Of a stretch of 64,000 bases of DNA, positions 34,758 to 43,284 are shown one piece after another. Position 1 is the first letter of the stretch. Every line of letters starts with the position of its first letter. The stretch is from assembly GCF_031846445.1 (NCBI RefSeq), contig NZ_JAVRHR010000001.1, positions 434,001 through 498,000 on the forward strand. The letters run 5' to 3'. Under the pieces are notes generated by a model that was not told where the DNA came from, made no database searches, and saw only the letters and a list, made by a program, of their open reading frames with translations. The position numbers and the translations under genes are program-made. This stretch comes from Croceitalea rosinachiae. GTDB lineage: Bacteria; Bacteroidota; Bacteroidia; Flavobacteriales; Flavobacteriaceae.

Positions 34758-35073
34758 TTTTTAAAATAAACTCTTCTACCACCTTCAGCACATCCATAAA
34801 ATCATCTTTTAACTTTGCATCACCATACTTCAAGCCTTCTTCATGCTTTATAGCTAGTTTATAACCATCATTAAGACCTAAAATACCGAGTTTATGCTTG
34901 ATTTTATGAACTACTTTTGCTGATTCTTCCAATTCTTTGTCATCAAGATTCTTTAGATACTCTTCCTTCTCTTTTGGAAACTCCGTTTGAATAATAGCCA
35001 AGAACTTTTTTTCAAATTCTTCATTTCCTCCAGCAATTTCTTTTATGTAATTTAAATTAGGTTCTTCGCCCAT
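34750..35073 (-). CDS. Histidine phosphotransfer (Hpt) protein
   Basis: I choose ATG 35073 (107 residues), which overlaps the stop of the kinase gene by one base; a longer reading would extend upstream into the kinase gene. The helical protein has the phosphorylatable H56 in VVHKIKHKLG, followed by GLNDGYKLA, the standard Hpt pattern. It takes phosphate from a kinase or receiver and hands it to a response regulator, here most likely the LytTR protein encoded next. The kinases in this operon lack their own C-terminal receivers, so free receiver proteins must complete the relay or the Hpt works in reverse. Confidence 0.85.
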   Translation of the reverse strand: MGEEPNLNYIKEIAGGNEEFEKKFLAIIQTEFPKEKEEYLKNLDDKELEESAKVVHKIKHKLGILGLNDGYKLAIKHEEGLKYGDAKLKDDFMDVLKVVEEFILKIA

Positions 35074-36125
35074 TATATTTTGGTTTTGATGGTAAAATAA
35101 AAGGTGGTCCCAACGCCTTCTTCTGATGAAAGCCAAATATCACCTTTGTAATAATTGATTATTTTTTTGACCAATGCCAAGCCAATTCCAGTTGCATTAG
35201 CATCATTCTCTAACTTCTTGAACATATTAAAAATCCCTGCCTGTAAATGGGTTGGTATTCCCTTTCCGTTGTCTTTAACACTAAAAAGCCACTTATCTTC
35301 ATTCTCTTCGGCCATTACCATGACAAATCCTTCCTTTTCATACTCTAAAGCATTAACTGCATTTGTCAATATATTTTTAAACAATTGCTCAATTCGGTAT
35401 TTTCCAGTGTATAAAACTGGTAGTTCTCCCTTGATTACAATTTTTATATTTTGAGGTATATATATGGTCTGTTCAATTTCTCTGATTAAAAGATTAAGGT
35501 CGACTTTTGTTATTTTTTCTTCAAGCGAATCTATGGTTGCATGCCTTAGAATACCATCTATTAGGCTATCCATTTTATGCAGGTTTTGAAAAATGAGATT
35601 AAAACTTTCTTCATTTTCATTTTTTAACTCTTTCTCAGCGTCTTCTAATACCCAACTGACCAAAGAATGGATATTGCGTATAGGGGATTTTAAATCGTGT
35701 GATACCATATGGGCATAATTGTTCAGCGACTCGTTCTGCTGTTCTAAATTGCGCAGCAGATTGTCTTTCTCAGCAGTCATCTCAACAATCTTATTGGTTT
35801 GATTTTCAATATTTTCAAGTAATCGTTGAGGGTCAAAACCAAATTCCCCATGATTTTTTTCACTGGTCTTGCTTTCCATGAAAGCAACCGCTTTGCTAAG
35901 CGCTTCAAGTACTTTACGCTGACTCTCCGTCTCTTTATTCAAGCGTTTGTTAGCCTCATAAAGCTCTGTTGAACTTAATGATGTAGCCCGTTGAATCATA
36001 CTGAGTTTATCATCATAATCTGAATACGACTTATCTATCGATTCAAAAAATGAGTCAAGCCCTGGATGATTTTTCAAATCATCTGGTAAAAACTTCTTTA
36101 TTTGACGCTTCAGCAGAGAGTGCAT
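35073..36125 (-). CDS. Soluble histidine kinase following the FIST gene
   Basis: A 350-residue protein without membrane segments. The N-terminal helix region (1-65, SLLKRQIKKFLP then SSTELYEANKRL) is a type often found in kinases that work with FIST proteins. A coiled coil (about 95-135) leads to HisKA with H143 (MVSHDLKSP) and HATPase with DNGKGIP and GIGLALVKK. All ATP-site boxes are present. It directly abuts the FIST gene, as NahK-type kinases do with NosP. The core is closely similar to that of the PAS kinase in this operon. Confidence 0.88.
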   Translation of the reverse strand: MHSLLKRQIKKFLPDDLKNHPGLDSFFESIDKSYSDYDDKLSMIQRATSLSSTELYEANKRLNKETESQRKVLEALSKAVAFMESKTSEKNHGEFGFDPQRLLENIENQTNKIVEMTAEKDNLLRNLEQQNESLNNYAHMVSHDLKSPIRNIHSLVSWVLEDAEKELKNENEESFNLIFQNLHKMDSLIDGILRHATIDSLEEKITKVDLNLLIREIEQTIYIPQNIKIVIKGELPVLYTGKYRIEQLFKNILTNAVNALEYEKEGFVMVMAEENEDKWLFSVKDNGKGIPTHLQAGIFNMFKKLENDANATGIGLALVKKIINYYKGDIWLSSEEGVGTTFYFTIKTKI

Positions 36126-37253
36126 TTATTCGCTCATTAAGGTTAAGGTCATGGTTTGATTGTGTAACTGGCATTCATTTTTACCTGCAAAAGGTGCCAT
36201 TTCACCATAAGAGTAAAACCCGGTTATTTTGGCCTGACCTCCAATAACATCCATTACTTCCTCTATTTCTTCTTCCGTTCGTTCAGCTAAAACCAATTTT
36301 CTACCGACACAACTGACTAAAATTGCCAATTCAGGTTGGTTTGTGCGGTTCAACATCGCAAGCTCAGCTGCATTTGACGCGCCTTCCGCAATATCATCCA
36401 TAGTAGACATCATTAATTGTACTTTTGAACTTACGGGAACATCACCTGCCAATATCATTGAATTGGCCTCTTCATCTATATTTAAAATAGTGCGTACCAA
36501 CGGTTCTGAATCTTTATTTTGTTGAACAGTAAGCGGATACAATAGTGCCGCCTGAGGTAACTCTTTTGCTTTATCCCCCAAGTATTTTTTATAAAGATCT
36601 AGCGCAGGTTGTCCATCAATTTCATATAAGACATTACCAATAGACTTGGTGATGGTACGTTCTGGCCCAAAGGGTGTCCAACCTCCATAGTTTGCGTAAG
36701 AGACTTCTAAAGTTTCTCCGTAAAAACCAATCGCCACTACTTCACCTTGTTTTGGTTTTTCATTATAGGAAGTCAACGTTTTTTCAAAGCGCGCCCCGTC
36801 ACCACAAAGACCACCAGTAATGGAAGCATTGAAATTTTTATCAGATTCTAATCCTTCAATTAATCCACTGCCATTAACAAAACTACCGTCTGATACAATG
36901 AACATATGACTCAGGCCTTTTTTATTGAATCTATCGGATATGGCACGCCCCATTTTTTTTATATCAACATAATCAGAAACATTTTCGCTAACAATCTCAA
37001 ATCTTGTTTTTTCAAATTCGATGGCAGTCAATGTAATGGTCTCTTCAAATACATTAGTATCCATAATCTCGCCCGAAGTAGATCCAAAAACCAGTTCCCC
37101 ATCGGGATACATTGACCTGATTTCATCGTAAATGCCTTCTGATTCGAGAATGTAACGATCCGCAAATACCAGTACTAGTGGCTTTACCAGTTTAACTGTT
37201 TTGTTAAATACCCACTCTCCGTCTTTTGTTCTTTTACCTTGATTAATTTTCAT
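36126..37253 (-). CDS. FIST-domain sensor protein (NosP-like)
   Basis: I use ATG 37253 (375 residues), five bases after the PAS-kinase stop; the longer reading overlaps that gene. The protein has FIST_N (about 25-210) and FIST_C (about 215-370). Signatures are LVFGSTSGEI, SITGGLCGDG, and the C-terminal ECQLHNQTMTL with its conserved histidine. Some FIST proteins (NosP) bind heme and sense nitric oxide together with a kinase; others sense other small ligands. Placement between two kinase genes in an H-NOX operon favours the NosP role, but heme binding is not proven by sequence. Confidence 0.82.
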   Translation of the reverse strand: MKINQGKRTKDGEWVFNKTVKLVKPLVLVFADRYILESEGIYDEIRSMYPDGELVFGSTSGEIMDTNVFEETITLTAIEFEKTRFEIVSENVSDYVDIKKMGRAISDRFNKKGLSHMFIVSDGSFVNGSGLIEGLESDKNFNASITGGLCGDGARFEKTLTSYNEKPKQGEVVAIGFYGETLEVSYANYGGWTPFGPERTITKSIGNVLYEIDGQPALDLYKKYLGDKAKELPQAALLYPLTVQQNKDSEPLVRTILNIDEEANSMILAGDVPVSSKVQLMMSTMDDIAEGASNAAELAMLNRTNQPELAILVSCVGRKLVLAERTEEEIEEVMDVIGGQAKITGFYSYGEMAPFAGKNECQLHNQTMTLTLMSE

Positions 37254-37258
37254 GATTT

Positions 37259-39619
37259 TTATTTTTTTATTGTGAAGTAAAAAGTAGTTCCAATACCTAT
37301 TTCGCTTTCTAACCATACAGTACCTTCATACCTATCAATAATCTTTTTAACGATAGAAAGCCCTATACCAGTGGAACGTTCATTATTGCCAATTGATTGG
37401 AAGATTTGAAATATCTTTTCATGATATTCTTTGGGAATACCAACACCATTGTCTTTTATACTAAATTGCCAATGGGTTTTTGTTTCCTTACACCCAATTT
37501 CGACCAAGCCAACTTTTTTATCAATGTTCACTACGGCATTGCTTAAAAAGTTTTGGAACAATTGATGGATCTTTGTCTTATCCGCATGAATCAAAGGGAG
37601 TTTATCGACAACTTTAATAGTCACGTGTTCAGGAATAAAGATAATTTCCTCGATGCTCTTGATAATTTCGTTGACATCTACTTCTATATTATCCAGAGCG
37701 TCACTATTTACCGTTGAATATTTAAGAATACCAGAAATAAGCTTATCCATCCCCTCAACTTTTTCAAGCATCATTTTAAGATTGTATTTACCGCTTTCAT
37801 CCAACTTATCTTTATAGTCATCATAAAGCCATGTAGCCAATGCACTAACGCTTCGTAATGGTGATTTTAAATCATGGGAAACAATATGAGCATATTCTTG
37901 CAAACCTTTATTGCTAGATTCTAACTCATTGACCAACTCTTGTTTTTGGTTCTCTAAAACTTTTTGTTTTGTGATATCTAAATGAACGCCTATGGAGCCC
38001 AAAATCTCACCGGTCTCATCATAGCGGGGAGCGCCGCTGATTAACCAATGTCTTTTTTCGTTGGTATGTAGCGTTACTTCTATTTCATAAGAGTCCGATT
38101 GGTTTTTTCTACGCTTTTCAAATTGAGATTTCATTTTTGATAGATTTTCATCATCCAATCCCATTATATTGAGCACATTTTCACCTATCAAATCATCACT
38201 ATGAATCCCTATCATTTCTGAATACCTATTGTTCACCATCAATATTTTTTGGTTTGCATCAATCTCAACTAAACCTAAATTCATATTGGCAATAATACTA
38301 CCATACTTTTCTTTCTGAATTTCAAGATTTCTTCTGTAGTTTTTTCGAAACGTAATATCATTATAACTCCATAAATGACCTTTGTAAGTATCGTCAATAA
38401 ATAATGGAATATAATCACGCTCAAAAGTTCTACCGTCTAACAATTCTAATTCGTCTGAAAGAACCAATTCCTTCTTTTTTAATACATGGTTTATTCTTTT
38501 TATAGTATGTTCAGAGTCTACAAAAAGGTGCTTGTATTTATTCAATGATTTTTCACAATCAACACCTTTTAGTTTTTCAGGTGCCAATGGGATTTTAAAC
38601 AGGTCACAGAACTTTTGATTAGTTAATATCATTTTTCGGTTCTCATCCTCTAATAATATTCCATTTTGAAGGTTACTTATCAATGTCGTCAACCGTTCTT
38701 CGGATGCTCTAAGTTTTTCTTCGGATATTTTATCATTCGTAACATCCTCTATCATAGCCACCTTATAAATAATCTCTCCTTTCTCATTTCTTACTGCACT
38801 GACCGAAGTTTTTCCATAAAGGGTTTCCCCATTTTTTTTGTAAAATTTTCTTACTATGGAAAACTTATCTGATTCACCGCGCTCTGTATTCTCAATTAAA
38901 TCTTGATATAGACTGATATCTTCAATGGTTGATATTTGGTTAATGGTGAGTTTTTGCAATTCCATTTCAGAATAACCCAGAAGTTCCGTGAAGGTTTTGT
39001 TCACTTTTACGATGTTATCCTCCACGATAAGAACAATACCTAATGAAGAATTTTCAACAATAATGTCTTGCTGCTTTTTTTGATCTTCAAGTAATTCTTT
39101 AATTTCAATTTCTCTAGTAATATCACGTATAACACCTTGTGCGGCGATTGGACTACCTTTCTCATCATAAATAAGACTGGCATTGATATTTACATACTTC
39201 TCTCCACTATTTTTTGTGATGATCTTCGCATTGTAATTTTTTAGAACCCCTACCTGAAGTAATGTCTTAAATGATTCTGCAGTATATTCTAAGTAATCAG
39301 AGTGGACCATTTCAGCAAGTACTACCTCTTCTTTTGTATTGTCATAACCCAAAAACTCTTTTGCACTAGTGTTCATATTTAACACTTTAGTGGTCATGTC
39401 CATCACAACATAGGGATCTATTATATTGACAAAGGCGCCATCAAAATTTGAAGCGCCTTTATTTAACATGGCCTCAAGTTTACCATTAGCCTCTCTTAAA
39501 TGCAAAGAAGCGTCATATAGCTCTTTAGATTTATCTTCTAAGAGACGCTCAGCCGCTTGACGAGCTTTTCTCTCTCTAGAAAGAGCTCGATGTAATATAG
39601 ATACATCGACCTTATCCAT
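37259..39619 (-). CDS. Multi-PAS histidine kinase paired with H-NOX
   Basis: I start at ATG 39619 (786 residues), which overlaps the H-NOX stop by 8 bp. A coiled coil (1-50, SRERKARQAAERLLEDKS) precedes about four PAS domains (roughly 60-185, 190-310, 315-420 and 430-560), then HisKA with the histidine near 582 (IVSHDLKSP) and HATPase with DNGVGIP and GIGLSIVKK. No membrane helix is visible, so it is cytosolic. H-NOX proteins inhibit or activate kinases encoded next to them on binding NO, so this is the predicted partner. It has no receiver of its own. Confidence 0.9.
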   Translation of the reverse strand: MDKVDVSILHRALSRERKARQAAERLLEDKSKELYDASLHLREANGKLEAMLNKGASNFDGAFVNIIDPYVVMDMTTKVLNMNTSAKEFLGYDNTKEEVVLAEMVHSDYLEYTAESFKTLLQVGVLKNYNAKIITKNSGEKYVNINASLIYDEKGSPIAAQGVIRDITREIEIKELLEDQKKQQDIIVENSSLGIVLIVEDNIVKVNKTFTELLGYSEMELQKLTINQISTIEDISLYQDLIENTERGESDKFSIVRKFYKKNGETLYGKTSVSAVRNEKGEIIYKVAMIEDVTNDKISEEKLRASEERLTTLISNLQNGILLEDENRKMILTNQKFCDLFKIPLAPEKLKGVDCEKSLNKYKHLFVDSEHTIKRINHVLKKKELVLSDELELLDGRTFERDYIPLFIDDTYKGHLWSYNDITFRKNYRRNLEIQKEKYGSIIANMNLGLVEIDANQKILMVNNRYSEMIGIHSDDLIGENVLNIMGLDDENLSKMKSQFEKRRKNQSDSYEIEVTLHTNEKRHWLISGAPRYDETGEILGSIGVHLDITKQKVLENQKQELVNELESSNKGLQEYAHIVSHDLKSPLRSVSALATWLYDDYKDKLDESGKYNLKMMLEKVEGMDKLISGILKYSTVNSDALDNIEVDVNEIIKSIEEIIFIPEHVTIKVVDKLPLIHADKTKIHQLFQNFLSNAVVNIDKKVGLVEIGCKETKTHWQFSIKDNGVGIPKEYHEKIFQIFQSIGNNERSTGIGLSIVKKIIDRYEGTVWLESEIGIGTTFYFTIKK

Positions 39620-40154
39620 GTTGTATGATAGCAAATTTGACTTCAGTTCCCTGTTCATTTAATAATTCAAAATCTACTTGTACACTCTTTTCAAAATGCT
39701 CAAAAGTTTTTTTAATAAGTCCATGTGCCAGTGAATACAGACCTCGAGATGAGCTGTAAATCATTGTAAGCGTTTTATCTGTTTTCTCTAAGATTTTAAA
39801 AGATGGTAACTCAGCGTCAGGATATAACTTCTTTACATGAACATGAATATGGTCTTCTATAGAATATAGAAGTCCTAAAGGATTTTTGTAGCTGCTAACT
39901 ACTTCAGGATGGGCTTTAAGCAAACCATTGAATAGGTAGTGACCAAAAGAATATAATAAATCATCTGCAGGTATATTGGCTAACTTACTCAAATTAGTAA
40001 GCAACTGTACCATCTCATTAAAGTCGTAAGTCCCGACAGATGTATATGCACCTTCTGATTGAAGATTTGAATTTTCGATAATGGAATCAACTACCTCTAA
40101 ACCGTAAGTAGTTTCTACCATATCTAAAAATTCCGTAAACACAATTCCTTTCAT
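39612..40154 (-). CDS. H-NOX heme nitric-oxide sensor protein
   Basis: A 180-residue stand-alone H-NOX, the normal bacterial length. The proximal heme ligand is predicted to be H104 (in DHIHVHVKKLYPDAELP). The heme propionate motif Y-x-S-x-R is at Y133, S135, R137. The distal tyrosine used for O2 binding in thermophilic H-NOX falls on L142, which predicts selectivity for NO over O2. It is first in an operon H-NOX, PAS kinase, FIST, kinase, Hpt, LytTR, STAS. Its own promoter carries the GTTGTGAAA motif, hinting at feedback. Confidence 0.92.
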   Translation of the reverse strand: MKGIVFTEFLDMVETTYGLEVVDSIIENSNLQSEGAYTSVGTYDFNEMVQLLTNLSKLANIPADDLLYSFGHYLFNGLLKAHPEVVSSYKNPLGLLYSIEDHIHVHVKKLYPDAELPSFKILEKTDKTLTMIYSSSRGLYSLAHGLIKKTFEHFEKSVQVDFELLNEQGTEVKFAIIQHG

Positions 40155-40173
40155 AATGAAGAATATTATGAAT

Positions 40174-40220
40174 TAAAAGTAGGAATTGTACTACTTTATA
40201 TAAAAATATTTGTTGTGAAA
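40174..40220 (-). promoter_or_regulatory. H-NOX operon promoter with GTTGTGAAA motif
   Basis: GTTGTGAAA (40212-40220) lies 30 bp from TACTTTTA (40181-40174 on the minus strand), a near TAnnTTTG, in the 78-bp gap before H-NOX. A second repeat 20 bp further out is weak (GTTAGGCTT at 40232). AAGTAG-N8-CTACTT at 40177-40196 is an additional perfect dyad. Confidence 0.6.
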
Positions 40221-40232
40221 TGGTAATTTTAG

Positions 40233-40631
40233 TTAGGCTTTGATTAGCTCACTAATCTCCCAGTAATCAAAAACTCGCTTTAGCTTTTTTTCGTAATCTT
40301 CATATTTTAAAGGCTTTATGATATAACCCGCAATACCAATTTCAAAACATTTTAATAAATCGACCCTATTTTCGGATGTGGTCAAAATGATGGTGGGCAA
40401 GTATTTTAAACGCGCATCAGATTTAAGAACGCTTAAAAATTCTATACCGCTCATTCTGGGCATGTTTAAATCTAATAGTATGATATCTGGTAAGGTTCCA
40501 TCCTTCAAAATTGACAATGCCTCTTCTCCATTCTTAGCCTCAACGATAACATGTTTTGATTCCATTTTAGAAACTGCTCGCTGCATTTTCATGGTTTCAA
40601 TCATATCATCTTCTATAAATAATACATTCAC
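40233..40631 (-). CDS. CheY-like receiver protein upstream of H-NOX
   Basis: A 132-residue single receiver domain: EDD at 7-9, phosphoacceptor D54 in LLDLNMP, conserved threonine in ILTTSE and K in IIKPLK. No output domain. It is on the same strand 78 bp before H-NOX and could be co-transcribed, although H-NOX has its own promoter. It could be the receiver that takes phosphate from the receiver-less kinases and passes it to Hpt, or a phosphate sink (inferred). Confidence 0.87.
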   Translation of the reverse strand: MNVLFIEDDMIETMKMQRAVSKMESKHVIVEAKNGEEALSILKDGTLPDIILLDLNMPRMSGIEFLSVLKSDARLKYLPTIILTTSENRVDLLKCFEIGIAGYIIKPLKYEDYEKKLKRVFDYWEISELIKA

Positions 40632-40786
40632 AAGTACACATTTTAGATGTTACAAAATTGGTTTAAAAAGAAAAAAAAAACTGTTCTTGGGGGATAAAAT
40701 GTAATTTACCATCGATGAATGGCAGAAAACCATAGATGAAATTAGTAAAAAAATTCTTACAATTAAGATTAGCTCTTTATTTCCAT

Positions 40787-41140
40787 TCAATTTCCCAACT
40801 CTTTCTGAACCCTTTTTGGTAATTTCAATACTACCAAGTCATATGAATGGTCTATAAGCTCTTTAATAAGGTCTGGACTTAAAATTTCTAAATAAAGTGT
40901 ATTCCAATGTACTTTGCTCATATGGTACCCAGGTATGATGTTCCCATCATGCATTTCTCGCAAAGCTATCGCACGCTCAGGGTCACACTTTAGGTTTGCT
41001 TGAGAAGGTAAACGCTCTAGTGCCACAAGAGCAAACATTTTGCCCATTACTTTAAATACCAAAGTGTGTTCATCAAAAGGAAATTCTTCGGTAACCCCCT
41101 TTTTGAGGATACAATACTCTCGAAATTCTTCTACATTCAT
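40787..41140 (-). CDS. MmcQ/YjbR family protein
   Basis: A 117-residue protein with the family pattern: FREYCILKKGVTEEFPFDEHTLVFKVMGK (seen as EEFPFD and VFKVMGK), CDPERA, and YHMSKVHWNTL. The fold resembles a double-wing DNA-binding domain, but the cellular role is not established. It overlaps the end of the Dabb gene by one base, so it belongs to the operon that runs down from 45450. Confidence 0.85.
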   Translation of the reverse strand: MNVEEFREYCILKKGVTEEFPFDEHTLVFKVMGKMFALVALERLPSQANLKCDPERAIALREMHDGNIIPGYHMSKVHWNTLYLEILSPDLIKELIDHSYDLVVLKLPKRVQKELGN

Positions 41141-41538
41141 TATTTTATTCCATTGGAATCATAGACAAGTACCTTATCCCATAAATGTTTGCACTCTTCT
41201 ATAAAGACCAAGTGCACATCTTCCTCTTGATAAGATTGCTGCGCTTCTGCCGATTCAAAAGTGACAATTAGCGAATATGTAAAAGTACCATCCACAACAT
41301 CTCTGGTAGCTTTAGGCGGTGTTCCAATAAAATTGGTCTTCGCATATTTCGAAGTGGACAAAAACTTTTTCAATGAAACTTCAAAATGAGTTTTATCCTT
41401 TACGTTGGCAGGATCCTTAAACCAAAAATAGACGATATGGGCAAAAGCTGGGTCAAAATCTTTCATATCAGTAGTGTTTTGGGCTATTGTATTGGAAAGT
41501 ATTCCAATAAATAATACAGTACAAATAAATGTTCTCAT
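41140..41538 (-). CDS. Exported Dabb-family (stress-responsive A/B barrel) protein
   Basis: A 132-residue protein with an N-terminal signal peptide (TFICTVLFIGILSNTIAQ, cut near residue 19) and one Dabb domain: FAHIVYFWFKDP, FIGTPPKA, YSLIVTFESAEAQ. Relatives form dimeric barrels with varied or unknown roles. An exported version is less common. Six bases separate it from the DUF4230 gene. No catalytic site can be assigned. Confidence 0.82.
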   Translation of the reverse strand: MRTFICTVLFIGILSNTIAQNTTDMKDFDPAFAHIVYFWFKDPANVKDKTHFEVSLKKFLSTSKYAKTNFIGTPPKATRDVVDGTFTYSLIVTFESAEAQQSYQEEDVHLVFIEECKHLWDKVLVYDSNGIK

Positions 41539-41544
41539 TATTCT

Positions 41545-42168
41545 TTAATTTTCTAAAAATGGTTTCTTCGAATTACTTATTTCTAAGGCTGAATAATCCA
41601 ATTTCCAACCAATGGTCTCTACAATGTTTTCTATAAGAAATACAGCTTCTAAAGCTTCTTTTTTTGCAGTATCTATTAGACCGCTTTCAGGAATCTTTTC
41701 TCTAATATGTTCTTTGGCATTTTGGTTAAGTTTAGTCAAATCATCAGGTGAAAAAGAATTAAACAGACCATTTTTAATGTCATAAAACTGAATGTCGGGT
41801 TCAATTGAAAGTATTTCTGGTTCTGGGAACTCCGTGAGAATTATTCGTTTCTTTTCATTGTCTGCGCTTAATTTTAATTTTTTTAAATCATACCCTATTT
41901 GAGCTTTGGCATTAATGACTACAAGCGCTTTTTTCTTGCTACTTAAGATACTCATAAATCCATCTTTTATATTTTCATAGCGATAGATTTCTGCAAAATC
42001 ACCTTCTACTGACACTAACTTACAAACTCTTTTGATTTTGTCCAATATAACCGTAGACTGATGCTCGGTAAGTTCCCGTTTTTTCTTTTTAGCGAACATT
42101 GAGTAAACCCAATACATTAGTATTGCACCTAAGATGAGTCCTAACAGAGCTTCAATCATGCTATCCAT
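41545..42168 (-). CDS. DUF4230 domain membrane-anchored protein
   Basis: A 207-residue protein with one N-terminal helix (about 5-25) followed by a DUF4230 domain with ALVVINAKAQIGYDLKK and ILSIEPDIQFYDIKNGLF, hallmarks of the family. The C-terminal domain probably faces outward if the helix is uncleaved. The function of the family is unknown. The start overlaps the end of the DUF4260 gene by 8 bp. Confidence 0.82.
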   Translation of the reverse strand: MDSMIEALLGLILGAILMYWVYSMFAKKKKRELTEHQSTVILDKIKRVCKLVSVEGDFAEIYRYENIKDGFMSILSSKKKALVVINAKAQIGYDLKKLKLSADNEKKRIILTEFPEPEILSIEPDIQFYDIKNGLFNSFSPDDLTKLNQNAKEHIREKIPESGLIDTAKKEALEAVFLIENIVETIGWKLDYSALEISNSKKPFLEN

Positions 42169-42526
42169 TTTTGTTTCCTATCTCTCCAAGATGAGTATAT
42201 TTAAATCCTTTATCATACTTAAGACCATATCCAAATACTCTATCCATAGCAATATGAGAAAACATTATAATTCCAATTAATTCTAACCAAGGTAAATTCA
42301 AAAAGCTTTTCCCTACCAGCAATAAGAAAATGGCCAATCCCCTATGATGAAATAAATTATATAAGAAAGCCCCAATTTTGTTTCCGCCTAAGTATCCCAA
42401 CATTCCAATATCTGGTACTATTAATAGAGCAAAGAACAACCACCATTCAAAATCCATTTCCATGAACAGGAAAAAACCCAGTAGTAAAAGCATAAATTCT
42501 TCAAGTCTGATATTATTCTTCATCAA
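42161..42526 (-). CDS. DUF4260 small membrane protein
   Basis: A 121-residue protein with four hydrophobic segments. Family signatures are LRLEEF-like start (IRLEEFMLLLLG), LLIVPDIGMLGYLGG and HIAMDRVFGYGLKY near the end. Function unknown. It overlaps the end of the cyclase gene by 14 bp and the next gene by 8 bp, so the group is probably one mRNA. Confidence 0.85.
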   Translation of the reverse strand: MMKNNIRLEEFMLLLLGFFLFMEMDFEWWLFFALLIVPDIGMLGYLGGNKIGAFLYNLFHHRGLAIFLLLVGKSFLNLPWLELIGIIMFSHIAMDRVFGYGLKYDKGFKYTHLGEIGNKNG

Positions 42527-43268
42527 TTAATTTATAAAGTACTGGTCGAGAAGGACTAGCATCATTTTCGAAAGGCGCTACCTGAAGATTCAAAAAGTAA
42601 GTTCCGTCTTCAATGGCATTTGACACAAAAATAAACTCCGTGATAGTAGCATTTGCCCTTATTTTTCCTTGAGTGTTCCAAAATGCATGATGCCCGGCCA
42701 AAACCCCTTCATCTTTTTCACGATCTACCGATGGCAAATCAATCAATAAATGGTCGACCTGTTTGTTCTTCAAAAAAAGAATAGCCTCCTCTAAAAGATA
42801 TGGCGGATTTGTATTTGAATATTGTGCTGTTTTTTTGTTTTCTAAATTAGGCAAGGTTCTAATGACCACAGCCTTTCTTTTCTTGGTTCCTAAAGCATAT
42901 TGCAGTTGCTTCTTTGAAATTACAAAGTCCTCACCTTGCTTTTCGGGTGCTACTGTTATCACTTCAGCCAAAAAAAAGTATTGCTTTAACTTTTGATTTA
43001 TCGAATGGACCACTTTGGTTATATGACCCACACACTCCGTATGAGTCACATGTGAATGTGGATTGAACCAAATATTATTAAAGTTCACTGAAGAGCCTTC
43101 AGATACTTTACCAATAAAACCATCCTCCTCATGTGGTTTAATTGTGGGGTGTCTTAAATACCATGCATTTACATTTTTCTCATTGCCCCGCATCGCTATA
43201 GAAATATCCAATGGTTTAGATAAATCAATTTTATAGTTGCGACTATTGTATTTTATGCTGGCAATCAT
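42513..43268 (-). CDS. Cyclase family metal-dependent hydrolase (kynurenine formamidase-like fold)
   Basis: A 251-residue protein with the cyclase fold. The metal motif is HSHVTHTECVGH near residues 72-83, which keeps the histidines but has T-E where formamidases usually have x-D. Further matches are DLPSVDREKDEG and GHHAFW. The family includes kynurenine formamidase and other amide or lactone hydrolases. The substrate cannot be given. It is 17 bp downstream of hemW. Confidence 0.78.
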   Translation of the reverse strand: MIASIKYNSRNYKIDLSKPLDISIAMRGNEKNVNAWYLRHPTIKPHEEDGFIGKVSEGSSVNFNNIWFNPHSHVTHTECVGHITKVVHSINQKLKQYFFLAEVITVAPEKQGEDFVISKKQLQYALGTKKRKAVVIRTLPNLENKKTAQYSNTNPPYLLEEAILFLKNKQVDHLLIDLPSVDREKDEGVLAGHHAFWNTQGKIRANATITEFIFVSNAIEDGTYFLNLQVAPFENDASPSRPVLYKLIDEE

Positions 43269-43284
43269 ATATTTTGAAACAGTT

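Noticed and set aside
34750..35136. Longer Hpt reading with an Arg-rich N terminus
   Set aside because: The extra 21 residues overlap the kinase gene end; the start at 35073 gives the usual coupled arrangement.
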